Source: Syncephalis plumigaleata (lineage: Eukaryota > Zoopagomycota > Zoopagomycetes > Zoopagales > Piptocephalidaceae). Taken from it: DNA of 64,000 nucleotides. The notes beneath the pieces are model-generated. The model ran no database searches and was not told the origin of the DNA. It saw only the letters and a list, made by a program, of their open reading frames with translations. The DNA lies in the NCBI GenBank assembly GCA_025201365.1, contig JAIXMF010000011.1, positions 1-64,000 of the forward strand, in the 5' to 3' direction. The position numbers and the translations under genes were made by a program. Numbering within the stretch: position 1 is the stretch's first letter; every line of letters starts with the position of its first letter. Below, one piece after another: positions 54,209 to 64,000 of this stretch.

Positions 54209-56262
54209 ATGTCGTCACAAACGTTTAACGATACTGATCGTTTGGCCATTAATACTATCCGTACATTGTCTGCGGATATGGTACAAGCAGCCAACAGCGG
54301 ACATCCCGGTGCTCCTATGGGTTGCGCTCCTATGGCACACGTACTATTCTCTCGTCATTTACGCTGTAACCCAAAGAACTCCACCTGGCTTAACCGTGAT
54401 CGTTTCGTACTCTCCAACGGTCATGCCTGTGCTCTACAATACGTGCTTCTCCACTTGTTGGGCTACAAGTTAAGTCTCGACGATTTGAAGCAGTTCCGTC
54501 AAATCGGCAGTCATACGCCGGGACATCCCGAGGCTGCCGATACCGACGGCATTGAAGTGACCACCGGACCATTGGGACAAGGCTTCTCCAACGCTGTCGG
54601 TCTAGCCCTTGCCGAGGCGCATATGGCCGCCACCTTCAATCGTGATGATTTCCCTCTGATCGATAACTACACCTACGTCATTCTAGGTGATGGCTGTCTA
54701 CAAGAAGGTATTGCCTCCGAAGCTGCCTCCCTTGCTGGTCATTTGAAATTGGGTCGTTTGATCGCACTCTACGACTCGAACGGCATTCAAATCGACGGTG
54801 ATACCGCATTGAGCTTCGACGAGGATGTCAATAAGCGATTTGAAGCGTACGGCTGGCATGTACTAAGCGTGGAGGATGGCGACAACGATCTCGACGCGAT
54901 TGATCGTGCCATCACCGAAGCGAAACGTGTAACGGATCGTCCCACTCTGATCAACATCCGCACGACTATCGGCTTTTCCGCGCCAAAAGCAGGTACGGAG
55001 AAGGTGCACGGTGCTCCGTTAGGCGATGCCGATCTTGCCACGGTAAGGAAGCACTTGGATTCGATCCACAAAAGAAATTCTACGTACCCGAGCAAGTAAG
55101 CGAGTTTTACGGAAAGCTATGCGCATCAGGTGAGGAACGCGAAGCAAAATGGAATCAATTGTTCGAGAACTACAAAAAGAGCCACAGCGAACAAGCGAAT
55201 GATTTGACACGTCGTATCAATAAGACGCTTCCTAATGAATGGCGTCAATTATTGCCCACGTATAAGCCAACGGATTCCCCTGTTGCTACACGTAAACTAT
55301 CGGAAACCGTACTCAACCATATTGCCGATAAATTGCCGGAATTAATTGGTGGCTCGGCCGATTTGACTCATTCCAATCTAACGCAATGGAAGACCGCCGT
55401 TGATTTCCAAGCATCCAATAGCAAACTGGGTAATCCAGCTGGACGCTATCTACGCTTCGGTGTACGTGAACATGGTATGGCTGCCATACTCAATGGTATA
55501 TCCGCGTATGGTGCACTAGTACCATTCGGTGCCACCTTCCTTAACTTTATCAGCTACGCGCTAGGTGCCGTACGTCTTAGTGCACTATCGAAGCAGCGTG
55601 TCATTTACATCATGACACACGACTCGATCGGTCTAGGCGAGGACGGACCCACACATCAACCGATCGAGACATTGGCCGGTCTACGCGCTCTTCCGAATTT
55701 GCATGTCCTTCGCCCGGCTGACGGTAATGAAGTGTCAGCTGCCTACATCGCCGCCATCGAGTCACTCGAAACACCATCGGTGATTTGTTTAACTCGTCAA
55801 AATGTTCGTCAACTCGAGGGATCTTCCATCGACAACGCACTACACGGTGCCTACACCCTTGCTCATGACGCGAATAGCACGCCCAATATCATTCTAGTGG
55901 GTACCGGTTCCGAAGTGGAGATTTGCGTAGATGCCGCGGCTGAACTGGCCAAGCAGGGTATTGTCGCGCATGTTGTCTCCATGCCCTCATGGTTCTTATT
56001 CGACAAACAACCGGAATCCTATCGTCAATCCGTGTTCCCCGTCGGTGTACCCGTACTCAGTGTTGAGGCACTCTCCACACTCGGCTGGCAGAAATACGCT
56101 CATGCTCAAGTGGGTATGCACACATTCGGTACATCCGGTCCTTACAAGCAAGTGTACGCTCACTTTGGTTTCACGGCACAAAATGTCGCGGAGAAAGCAC
56201 GCGCTACCGTAGAATTCTACAAGTCAACGCCTGTGCCTAACTTGGTTAAGAAGCCATTCTAA
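54209..56262 (+). CDS. TKL1: Transketolase
   Basis: One exon of about 684 residues, the usual length. The start [20 protein letters not shown] matches yeast-type transketolases. Motifs in order: [49 protein letters not shown], the thiamine-diphosphate motif [19 protein letters not shown], then [31 protein letters not shown] and the C-terminal [15 protein letters not shown]. It transfers two-carbon units between xylulose-5-phosphate and aldoses in the cytosolic pentose phosphate pathway. The upstream reading frame passes into another frame near 55055-55058 ([15 protein letters not shown]), where one G appears to be missing from a GG run; with it restored the frame is open to the end. Its codon bias is strong, like fungalysin's. 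It converges on TRAPPC9 with 274 bp between. Confidence 0.96.
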
Positions 56263-56536
56263 ATCTAAATGGACCTACTAATAAGCCATCCTATGCACAT
56301 ACACATACGTATATCGACAAGTGTGAGTATGCGTATATCTCAATAATAAATAACATCCTCATCGTCGTCGTCGACAATAACAACAATTACATGTCATATA
56401 TACTACATTGACGATAATCACTCATATGACATACAATTCAATTATCATCAAACAAATTTATTTGTCTTATAGCAATAATAATAGTAATAGAGTAGTAAAA
56501 TAATGAACGAACTATGTAAACGTAAGTATTAGTAGA

Positions 56537-59500
56537 TCAGACGGTAAGTGGCGGTGGCTGTACATCGAATTCCAATTCTCCATGAAGATGCACGATATTT
56601 GTGCGAATATCCTCAACGTGACAGGCCAGTGTATATCGGCCACAACGTAGAAAGTAGACCGGTAATCGATAGATATGCTCATCATCCGGTGCAATCTATC
56701 AACAATGATTAATACGTAATATATATATGTTATAAATAGACAAGCAATTACTTACTTCTGGTAGTATACATTGAAGTTGACCACTCCATAGTACATGTTG
56801 TAATAGATGCTGCTCTTTTGTCCATTACAATAATCGAGTAGAGGTTGTGCTCTAAAGAACAGCTTTACCGGATGATCTATTATCAATGACATCATCATCA
56901 TTATTAATCATATATACTAAGATGATGAATAAATACACTACTTGCCTTGACAATTACGCAAATTAATATTAAGCGTGTAGAATTGCTCTACTTGACAAGT
57001 GAATCGACCATCCGTCGATGTAATAGTGTCATGTTCATCGTCACACGTCATGGATGTACTGAACACGATATCGTCACTTCGTAGTACATCGAGCATTGGT
57101 TCGGTTAAACGAATGGCTCTTAGATCAAATGTTCCCTCTTTACCCGGTGACTTCATATATATGTAGCAGTAAATTGATTAGTGGATATACACTTGCAATA
57201 ATGAATGATGTATCACTACTATACTTACACAAGTCCATTTAGCCGTGATTTGTTGTAGCATCTTCTCTTTATACCAGAATAATTGTCGTGTTAGTTGTTC
57301 CTCCTTGACAGTTGGTTTCGGTCCTTTATCCACGACAAATTGTTTATTCACTAATGGAATTGGTTGTTCTGCCTCTTCACGTAATGCCAATCGTTCTACT
57401 GGTATAAGAATTCTAATAGTACATATGTTAGCTACAATAGTAGTAGTAGTAATGTATACTCCTACCTTTTAGCAGATCCTGGCTGTATCATAATGGAAGT
57501 ATGAGCAATAGATTTGTTAATCGAGTCTTCCTCTTCTTTATCTTCCCCTTCTTTCTCTGTACTGGATTCCTTTGTCCATTTATTCAAGTCAAATTGTAAA
57601 TGAAAGGGTGTTGACCATATATTACGTATATCCAATGTTAGTAGACACCATTGATCACGACGATGTTGAATCATTTGATTCACCATTGCCATAGCATCAG
57701 CATCACTTAGACTGGTGTCACGTTGATTGACAGATAACACATCAGCATTCAATAATTCTAATGTACGTCTCACTGTCAACAATACTGGAATGGATAGTTG
57801 ACGTGTGTAGACTACTACGTTATCATCATTGGAGGTAGTCTCATTCTGTTCGCAACCATAATCAATTTGAATGGATCCACCGGTACTATAATAGCCATAT
57901 TAGGGTTACTAGAATGATCTAGTGATTTACTAATTATTATTTACCTGTTACGTTTACCGTATAATCCAATAGTCAAATCGAATGTATGTCCCGGTAGAAT
58001 AGTGACTCGTGTACTGTCCTCTCCTGTCTCCTGAGTTAATGGCCATCGGAATGCGTGTGTATAGGCAAGGAATCGATCCTGCTCATAGGTGTCCTCTTTA
58101 GATGGTCTCAACTGGTGATTACCCGTAGGTGGTGGAGTAGGGTTCTCTAGAAATACGGGCAGTATAAAATTGACAGTCTCGCGACCGATATTCTCGAGTG
58201 TAATGGTCATGGTCGTTCTAATAAACAGATTAGCAAATGACAACATTCAAATACTATCATCTATATATATATATATATATACTATATTGTACACCTACGT
58301 TTCTCCTTCACATAGCATTACTGCTCCGTGATTTAATGTGGTATTTTTCACACGTACCAATGGCATCTCCGATATCACTTGAACATCAATGGGACGTGTA
58401 GGTGTGATAGGTGTAGATGTACTAGTTGTAGCTGTTGCTGTTGTAGCCGATGTCTCTAATGGATTAGTAGTTGTATTAAGACTCTCAATAGATGAATTAA
58501 ATGCATCCAATCCACTATAGTCATATTAGTTATTAACATGATCATTGATATTGCTACTACTATTACAACTTGCCTACGCTTTGGTCGTTGTCGTATTGCC
58601 AGCTGTGTCTTCTGTCTATCTGTAGCTTGTGTACGCTTACTGCCATCACTATCATCGGTGCCATCATCGTCGAATGGTGATCGAATGTAGAATTCCTCGT
58701 AGACACCGCCGAATGCCACGACAGAACAGCCAAGAATCGATAGTTGACCCGATTCTTTGGGTGTGCCCGATAAACGAAGTGTTAATGGTGCACCGGCAGG
58801 TATCAATGCTGCAGCTGTTTCTGATTCAAATGCTATACCACTTGTGCTATTATTGTTATTACTAGTTAGATGTGTGTATGTCATAATAGCAATGGGTTAT
58901 CCTACATTAGACGGATTTCCTGTAGTTCCAGATCAAATGCAAATGGATTCCATAGTGTGACCATAGTATACACGGGTTCATTAACTACCCATATCATCTG
59001 GATTTAGTATGTTGTTGTTGTAATAAATAATGATTAGATGCTATTCTATAATGGCTATTGTGTTTGTATTTGATATCTTACTTTACGCGTATCTTCTGCC
59101 GATTTCTTAGCAAATGGATTATAAATAAAGGGATCGCTACCGGTTTCCGTGCCACTAGCCACTCGTCTCTTGCGCATATGAGGTCTACGATGATCAAGTG
59201 GTCTAATAGTGCAGTTATGTATTAGTAAAACAATTACATTCATTGCGTAATAGTATGCTATTCCTTACTTGCATGTCTCCAAATGGCGTAGAAATCCGTT
59301 ATGCCAGAATAGACCGTAGAACATCTTACGCATACCACTATTGACCGCAGTGGCTACCATTCTATGTAGTGAGCCGGCAATACGTGCTTGATCATCACGG
59401 TGTAGATAGTCACGACGACGACGTAGCAGTTGCGTCGCATAATGTACCATTCGATCATGATCTACACATGACATTGTTAGCTTGATATCCAGGTAACTGT

Positions 59501-61684
59501 TAGCTTAATCGATCTTACCTCGAATTATCTCACATACACGAACACACTCGCGTAGCACGTCAACTTGCAGGACAGCCCAACCGAATGTACTATTTGGATC
59601 GAGTTGTTCCTCTTCACAAGCTACACGTACCTCGGCTGCTTCAGGTGTATAATCTTTGTATGATTCATGTCAATATATATACGTATCTTTACCACTTGTG
59701 ATGTGTTGCACATTTCAATACAACTTACTCTCAATACCATAAGCAGGACATACTCGATTTAAGCAGTCAATAAGTCGTTGTATAATCTCCTCACGTGGTA
59801 AATCATCACGAATAGCTGTCTGATGTAGTAGCGGGAATAGTTGTGAAGTTACTCGTCGAAGCCAAATGCTCGTTTACGATTAGCACCAGCTTCAGCTAAT
59901 AAATCCGCAGCCACTGTACCAAATACAATCTATACCATTGTTTATCAGCATTGTTGTCCTGCTATCTTGACATCGACCTACCTTCTCGCCTACTTCTAAT
60001 AGGTCACCGGCGTAATTCCATGCTCGAGCAATCCAAATGGATGCCTCTTCCGTACGCCATCGACGTCCAGTCTCGTTGGTTATGGAGAAGCGCGCCATTT
60101 TCAAGCAAGCTTCGACATACACTACCGGCCATACCTGTGCCCGCTCATACATGAGGGCAATCTCTCGATATCGTGATGGGATTTCACCTAGGAATTTACG
60201 TAGTGTTTCCGTTGATGTAACAGTCATGGGTGCAGCTGGATCGAACGTAAATCCGTATGATGTTGATGTGACAATATTTAACGAGGGCAATGGCTGATTA
60301 ATAGATTAGCAATTAGCAATTGTATGTATATCATCAAACAGCATTATTATTAGTATTATTACTTACGCCTACATCGGGTGCATCAGTTAATGACAAGAGT
60401 CCTATGGTAGCGCATAGTCCTTCCATAGAGGCAGCTTGCCATAAATAATCACCACCACTACGTGCTTGATCAATGGCCGATATGTAGCTGTAAGCATCAA
60501 ATATAGACACATTAGTCAACTACTACACTGTTAATATTAATATTACTTACGCCACCACTGATTCCGGTAAACGTCCAGATAACACCATTAGATCACCAAT
60601 CAGTTTCTGTGCCCGACCTGGTGTACGTTTACGAGCTTTAGCCTCGTTGCTAGCTGCATTGCCACTACTATTGATGGACGATGTTCCAGTCATAGTTCCA
60701 GCTGGTGACGCCGTCCTAAAGTAGGAAGACGCCGTTTGTTGCAATTGCGAATTCATAGATGTAGGCGGCTGACTATAAGAGGAACCGGTACTATTACTAC
60801 TCCCACCCGGATTACTACTAGTATTGCCCGTAGGTGTGGCCGGTCTACCAATATCCGGTGTACTAATAATGGTACGTCGTTCAATGGCGGCAATCTATCG
60901 TCATGCACACCGGTAATAAGCATGAAGAACAACGTGGTTTATCTCGATATCACATTATAGCTACCCACCATAATACCAAAGGCATCAAGTAATAGTTGTC
61001 CAAAATCTTGCATGAATCTTTCAAGATACGTGTTGACCTCGCCGTGACGTGGAATGATGGTAACATTGTCGCATCATTGGTACGCTGATCGTCTCGCGGT
61101 TCAAATGCAACACATCGCCGTACAACACTACGCGAGAACTAATGTCATTGTCGTTATCATCTACGTAATGGCGCATATCGAATTAGTTTGTTATAGCATT
61201 CATACTTACATCTTTAGTATTCGCCTGGAATTCCTTATGAATTTGTTCAATATTGTCGAAATGTGCACAGCATGCAACGCCAATAACCTAGATAGATAAA
61301 TAGGCATACAGCGATCGTTAATGAATACTACACCATCGCCTATCCGTCATACATGCTACTTACCCCGAGCACCTGACGATACGGCTGGAATTCCTCGAGA
61401 TATTCGTGTTCTCTTGGCAGTTCAGTAATAAAGTTAAAGCGAATCTTTCCCTCATTCCAACGAGAACCCGTTGTAGCAGATGACGATGACGATGAAGTGA
61501 TTGCACCCGATTTCAAATCAGCTACAAGTACCGCATTATGCATTGCCAACTGCCGTGCATACTGCTGGAACGAGGCGCTATGCTCTATTGTAGACTGTGC
61601 CGGCACTATCGGTACAAGTAGGACTCGTACGCGTGCTTGGTCCAGCAGACCAGTCATAAGCATCGGTTGTAGGGGCGCACTCAT
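56537..61684 (-). CDS. TRS120: TRAPPC9/Trs120 subunit of TRAPP II
   Basis: Nineteen phase-consistent exons encode about 1,318 residues: 61684-61364, 61287-61210, 61138-60969, 60894-60551, 60487-60367, 60293-59982, 59929-59729, 59653-59519, 59461-59269, 59202-59082, 58997-58906, 58861-58574, 58514-58299, 58217-57945, 57885-57466, 57412-57229, 57150-56946, 56876-56756 and 56695-56537. Support: an N-terminus with ARVRVLLVPIVP, helical-repeat segments RAQKLIGDLMVLSGRLPESV and GGDYLWQAASMEGLCATIG, and a beta-rich C-terminal half (PLTLRLSGTPKESGQLSILG; the LEFDVQPPPLTV end). TRAPP II tethers vesicles and activates Rab11/Ypt31 at the late Golgi. Introns 58573-58515 and 56945-56877 begin with GC. One-base deficits occur at about 61066, 59863 and 56817. 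The Ser/Thr-rich insert in exon 4 is variable in the family. Confidence 0.88.
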
Positions 61685-62303
61685 GCTGGCAATGTGGTGC
61701 AACAGCGTGTAAATACAACCGCGAGCGTTGCTTTTTTAGTTACAAGTGCGTGTACGTGTGTGTGTATACGTTTTTCTGCAAATGAATAGACAAACGAATA
61801 GAGGTGTACGTATAAGTAGAGATGATGAATAGTAATAATAAAGAGAGTGGCGACGTAATTGAGAAGAGTGAAACGGGAAGTAAATTATTACCGATATTTT
61901 TGTTTACATGCTACTTGTCTGTCACTATTTTATTGCTATTTATCCAGTAAAAATCATGTGTTCGCCGCTAATATCAAGGCTAGTATGCAACATAATAAAG
62001 ACGGTCAATACTGTTAGCATTCATAGAAAGAAAGAGGAGGATTTATGCTGTTGCTAATTGGTTTATATTAAAATAACTATGCTAATACATAGTGTAAATC
62101 AATATTAATTGATCAACAATGTAGTATAATGATTTACGTATATTCTATAAACAATATTTAGGTACTCCATTAGCAAGCTATCCTACTCGTAATACGATAT
62201 CGTTACGTATAGTAAAAAAAAATCGCGCAAAGCCGCCGCAAAAAATTTGCCCAAAAAATTGCATAAATCTCATGATGTCAAAAAAACCTTCCAAATCATG
62301 GCG
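61685..62303. other. Intergenic region upstream of TRAPPC9
   Basis: 619 bp of AT-rich sequence between the TRAPPC9 start and the tRNA gene, with a GTGTGTGTATACG stretch near 61755 and an A-run at about 62214. No gene is seen. Confidence 0.6.
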
Positions 62304-62376
62304 GGGCGCATGGCCAAATGGATAAGGCGCCTGACTACGGATCAGGAGATTCCAGGTTCGAGTCCTGGTGTGCTCG
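62304..62376 (+). tRNA. tRNA-Arg (anticodon ACG)
   Basis: 73 nt folding as a complete cloverleaf. The acceptor stem is GGGCGCA with TGTGCTC (two G-U pairs) and discriminator G. The D-arm is GCC...GGC. The anticodon stem CCTGA/TCAGG encloses loop CTACGGA, giving anticodon ACG at 62337-62339. The variable loop is 5 nt, and the T-arm is CCAGG-TTCGAGT-CCTGG. There is no intron. Wobble A34 would be converted to inosine to read CGU, CGC and CGA. Confidence 0.97.
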
Positions 62377-62381
62377 CTCGC

Positions 62382-62388
62382 TTTTTTT
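62382..62388 (+). terminator. Pol III terminator of tRNA-Arg
   Basis: A run of seven T six bases after the tRNA's last base, the standard RNA polymerase III stop signal. Confidence 0.9.
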
Positions 62389-62831
62389 GCTTCGGCTTAC
62401 TATTTTTTGCATGCTAGTATTTTTGTGTGTGACGCCTCTCACTTAATTCATCGAAGGTCATGATATGCTACTAGCTAGTATCATCATCGGCATCACCAGT
62501 TGTAAGACATCACTCGTCGCTTTATTCCTTTATTTTCTATTCCTACACTGTGTGAGCGGTCTTACAAGTTGCGTATAATAGTTGGCAATCTTTGGATCAG
62601 TTGTCATTATGCGGAGGTATGGAATGGAATCCCCCTTAATAAATGCTTTATTTAATATTTGCCACAATGCGAATGCCATTAAGGCCGCATCAAACAACGC
62701 TCTGCATAGCTAGAATTTACCTTGCACTAAGAATGTATCTACAAATAATGAAAAGCTCTTTTGTTAACAAAGGTTTGATGACGTATCACATTGAAAGTAT
62801 ACGCTATTAAAAAAAGAATCTATTAACGTGA
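62389..62831. other. Intergenic sequence between tRNA and transposase relic
   Basis: About 440 bp of AT-rich sequence with no recognised gene. It may include flanking parts of the decayed DNA transposon, but I find no clear terminal inverted repeat. Confidence 0.5.
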
Positions 62832-63412
62832 CTACAGATTATATTCATTTGCAAGACAACGGCCAAAGAATGTCTGAGCATGTTTAATCCAAGCAATGCG
62901 GTCATTTTTTGTGATAAGCTTGCTGAATTCTATTGTTCACTCCTCAATAGTATCATTCTTGCATAGTTCAGATCTTCTTACGTCTGCCTTGAGTTTTGAT
63001 CAGCATTCCTCTATAGGATTTAGAAATGGTGAATAGGGCGGTAGGTAGGCGCAGTGGTGACCAATGAGCTCTAGTAGTTCTGCCACTGCTTTGGATTCGT
63101 GAATGGCGCATTATCCATAATAAAGTATCGATTCTTCATATTGTTCTCGGCCAAAACTGTAATGGCCTGTTGTAAGAACATTAGGAAATGTGTAGTCCTT
63201 GTTCCGATATGTCCGTGTATTTCCTCCGCTTTGGCGCCTTTCGTTTTGCGTTTCTTGACCGCTTCTAGCTTTGGCGTCTTCATGGGAAATTTAGAACGTC
63301 ATCGGCACTAATAGCATCCACAACTGAATGTGTCACGCCACGTTACGTGAGAACTGTCGCTTTTGCTGGTTGTCCTTCCAATGATCTCTTCAGCATGAGC
63401 ATTGTTATCCAT
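62832..63412 (-). pseudogene. Decayed Tc1/mariner-type transposase fragment
   Basis: The minus strand encodes the C-terminal catalytic half of a Tc1-like DDE transposase: RYFIMDNAP, then LLELIGHHCAYLPPYSPF and LNPIEECW. The second Asp (MDN) and the Glu (NPIE) are separated by 34 residues, the DD34E spacing of Tc1. The N-terminal DNA-binding region and first Asp are absent; the region begins MDNNAHAEEIIG. A one-base deficit lies after MDNAP (about 63105), stops replace expected codons (a TGA after EEC and a TGA after NDTIE), and another stop lies near the start. So it is a relic. Confidence 0.7.
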
Positions 63413-63434
63413 GTTTAAAATTAAATAAAAACAC

Positions 63435-64000
63435 TTGCAAATTGTAAATACTGAAAGCGCGGCAAGTAAAACCACATCAAAGGCAAGTCAATTGTATAAT
63501 GGTGTAGTTGTACCTAGTTACTTTAATACATGTCTGCATTCTAAATGCCCTTGTGCTTGTATGCTGAAAGGTCATTGTGTCAAAGATATTATTGTGTCAA
63601 TATGTCAATACGTCAATATGCCAATACGTCAATACGCGAATATGTCAATGCGCGAATACGGCGATACGTGGATATGCCAGTGTGCAATGTTATCACTGCA
63701 CGTTACCTCCTATCATCATGTATATCGCAAATAACGATCGTCTATTTCCTTAGGCCACCGGGGTCCTACTTGCTTCCTCGACCAGTGATTCGCGTGACAG
63801 CGAACACACCGTTGCTCCAACGTCATAATAATCCCTCGTGTCAGTGTGTATAATAGCCACAATCTGAATAGTGCGATGATTCTTTGTTCTTTATTTCAAT
63901 AAAATATAGGGGCATATATATTTGCTTCTGTGGTGCGTACAATCATGTTCATGCCATAGCTATTGTTTCACGTATAGATTGTTGATTCCTGTTGACCTGT
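63435..64000. other. Terminal non-coding sequence
   Basis: No gene recognised. It includes the short tandem repeat at 63594-63680 and AT-rich sequence to the window's end. Confidence 0.5.
63594..63680 (+). repeat. Short tandem repeat, period about 10 bp
   Basis: Repeats of the type TGTCAATATG / CGTCAATACG / GCGAATACGG with increasing divergence to the right, about eight to nine units. Confidence 0.7.

Overview
The window looks like nuclear DNA of an early-diverging (non-Dikarya) fungus or a close relative; this is an inference. It rests on compact genes rich in short introns (about 50-80 nt), a secreted fungalysin (M36) peptidase, a Ty3/gypsy chromovirus, TTAGGG-type telomere-like words, and a long XMAP215-type protein with an apparent five-TOG array.

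Layout. Positions 1-21228 carry no host gene. They hold (i) a direct copy of a repeat arm at the left edge (about 55-2940), (ii) a 4.6 kb pyrimidine-rich degenerate satellite (about 3050-7620), and (iii) a giant palindrome (7654-21228, centre near 17122). Each palindrome arm is about 4.1 kb and contains, from outside inward, a 61-65 bp minisatellite, a TTA-rich block with a telomere-like word, and an array of nested ~125 bp hairpin modules. A young, whole-looking 5.06 kb chromovirus (9104-14161) sits in the left arm. The palindrome resembles a foldback-type element or an inverted duplication of a subtelomere-like repeat, and is the most unusual structure here.

The rest (21823-62376) is ordinary host sequence with nine protein genes and one tRNA. 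In order: LIS1/PAC1 (-), NEMF/RQC2 (-), a UPF0014/FetB-like membrane protein (-), fungalysin (+), an ABCC transporter (+), a four-CBS protein (+), MIC19 (-), XMAP215/Stu2 (+), transketolase (+), TRAPPC9/Trs120 (-) and tRNA-Arg(ACG) (+). They are housekeeping functions with no operon-like link: dynein regulation, microtubule polymerisation, ribosome quality control, mitochondrial cristae, pentose phosphates, Golgi tethering and transport. A decayed Tc1-like transposase lies beyond the tRNA.

Exon coordinates were worked out by hand from splice sites, codon phase and family similarity. Two patterns recur. Conserved coding exons often lack exactly one base (about 17 sites, always a deficit, mostly beside short homopolymers), which points to consensus deletion errors in the assembly. 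Five of roughly 90 introns appear to begin with GC instead of GT.
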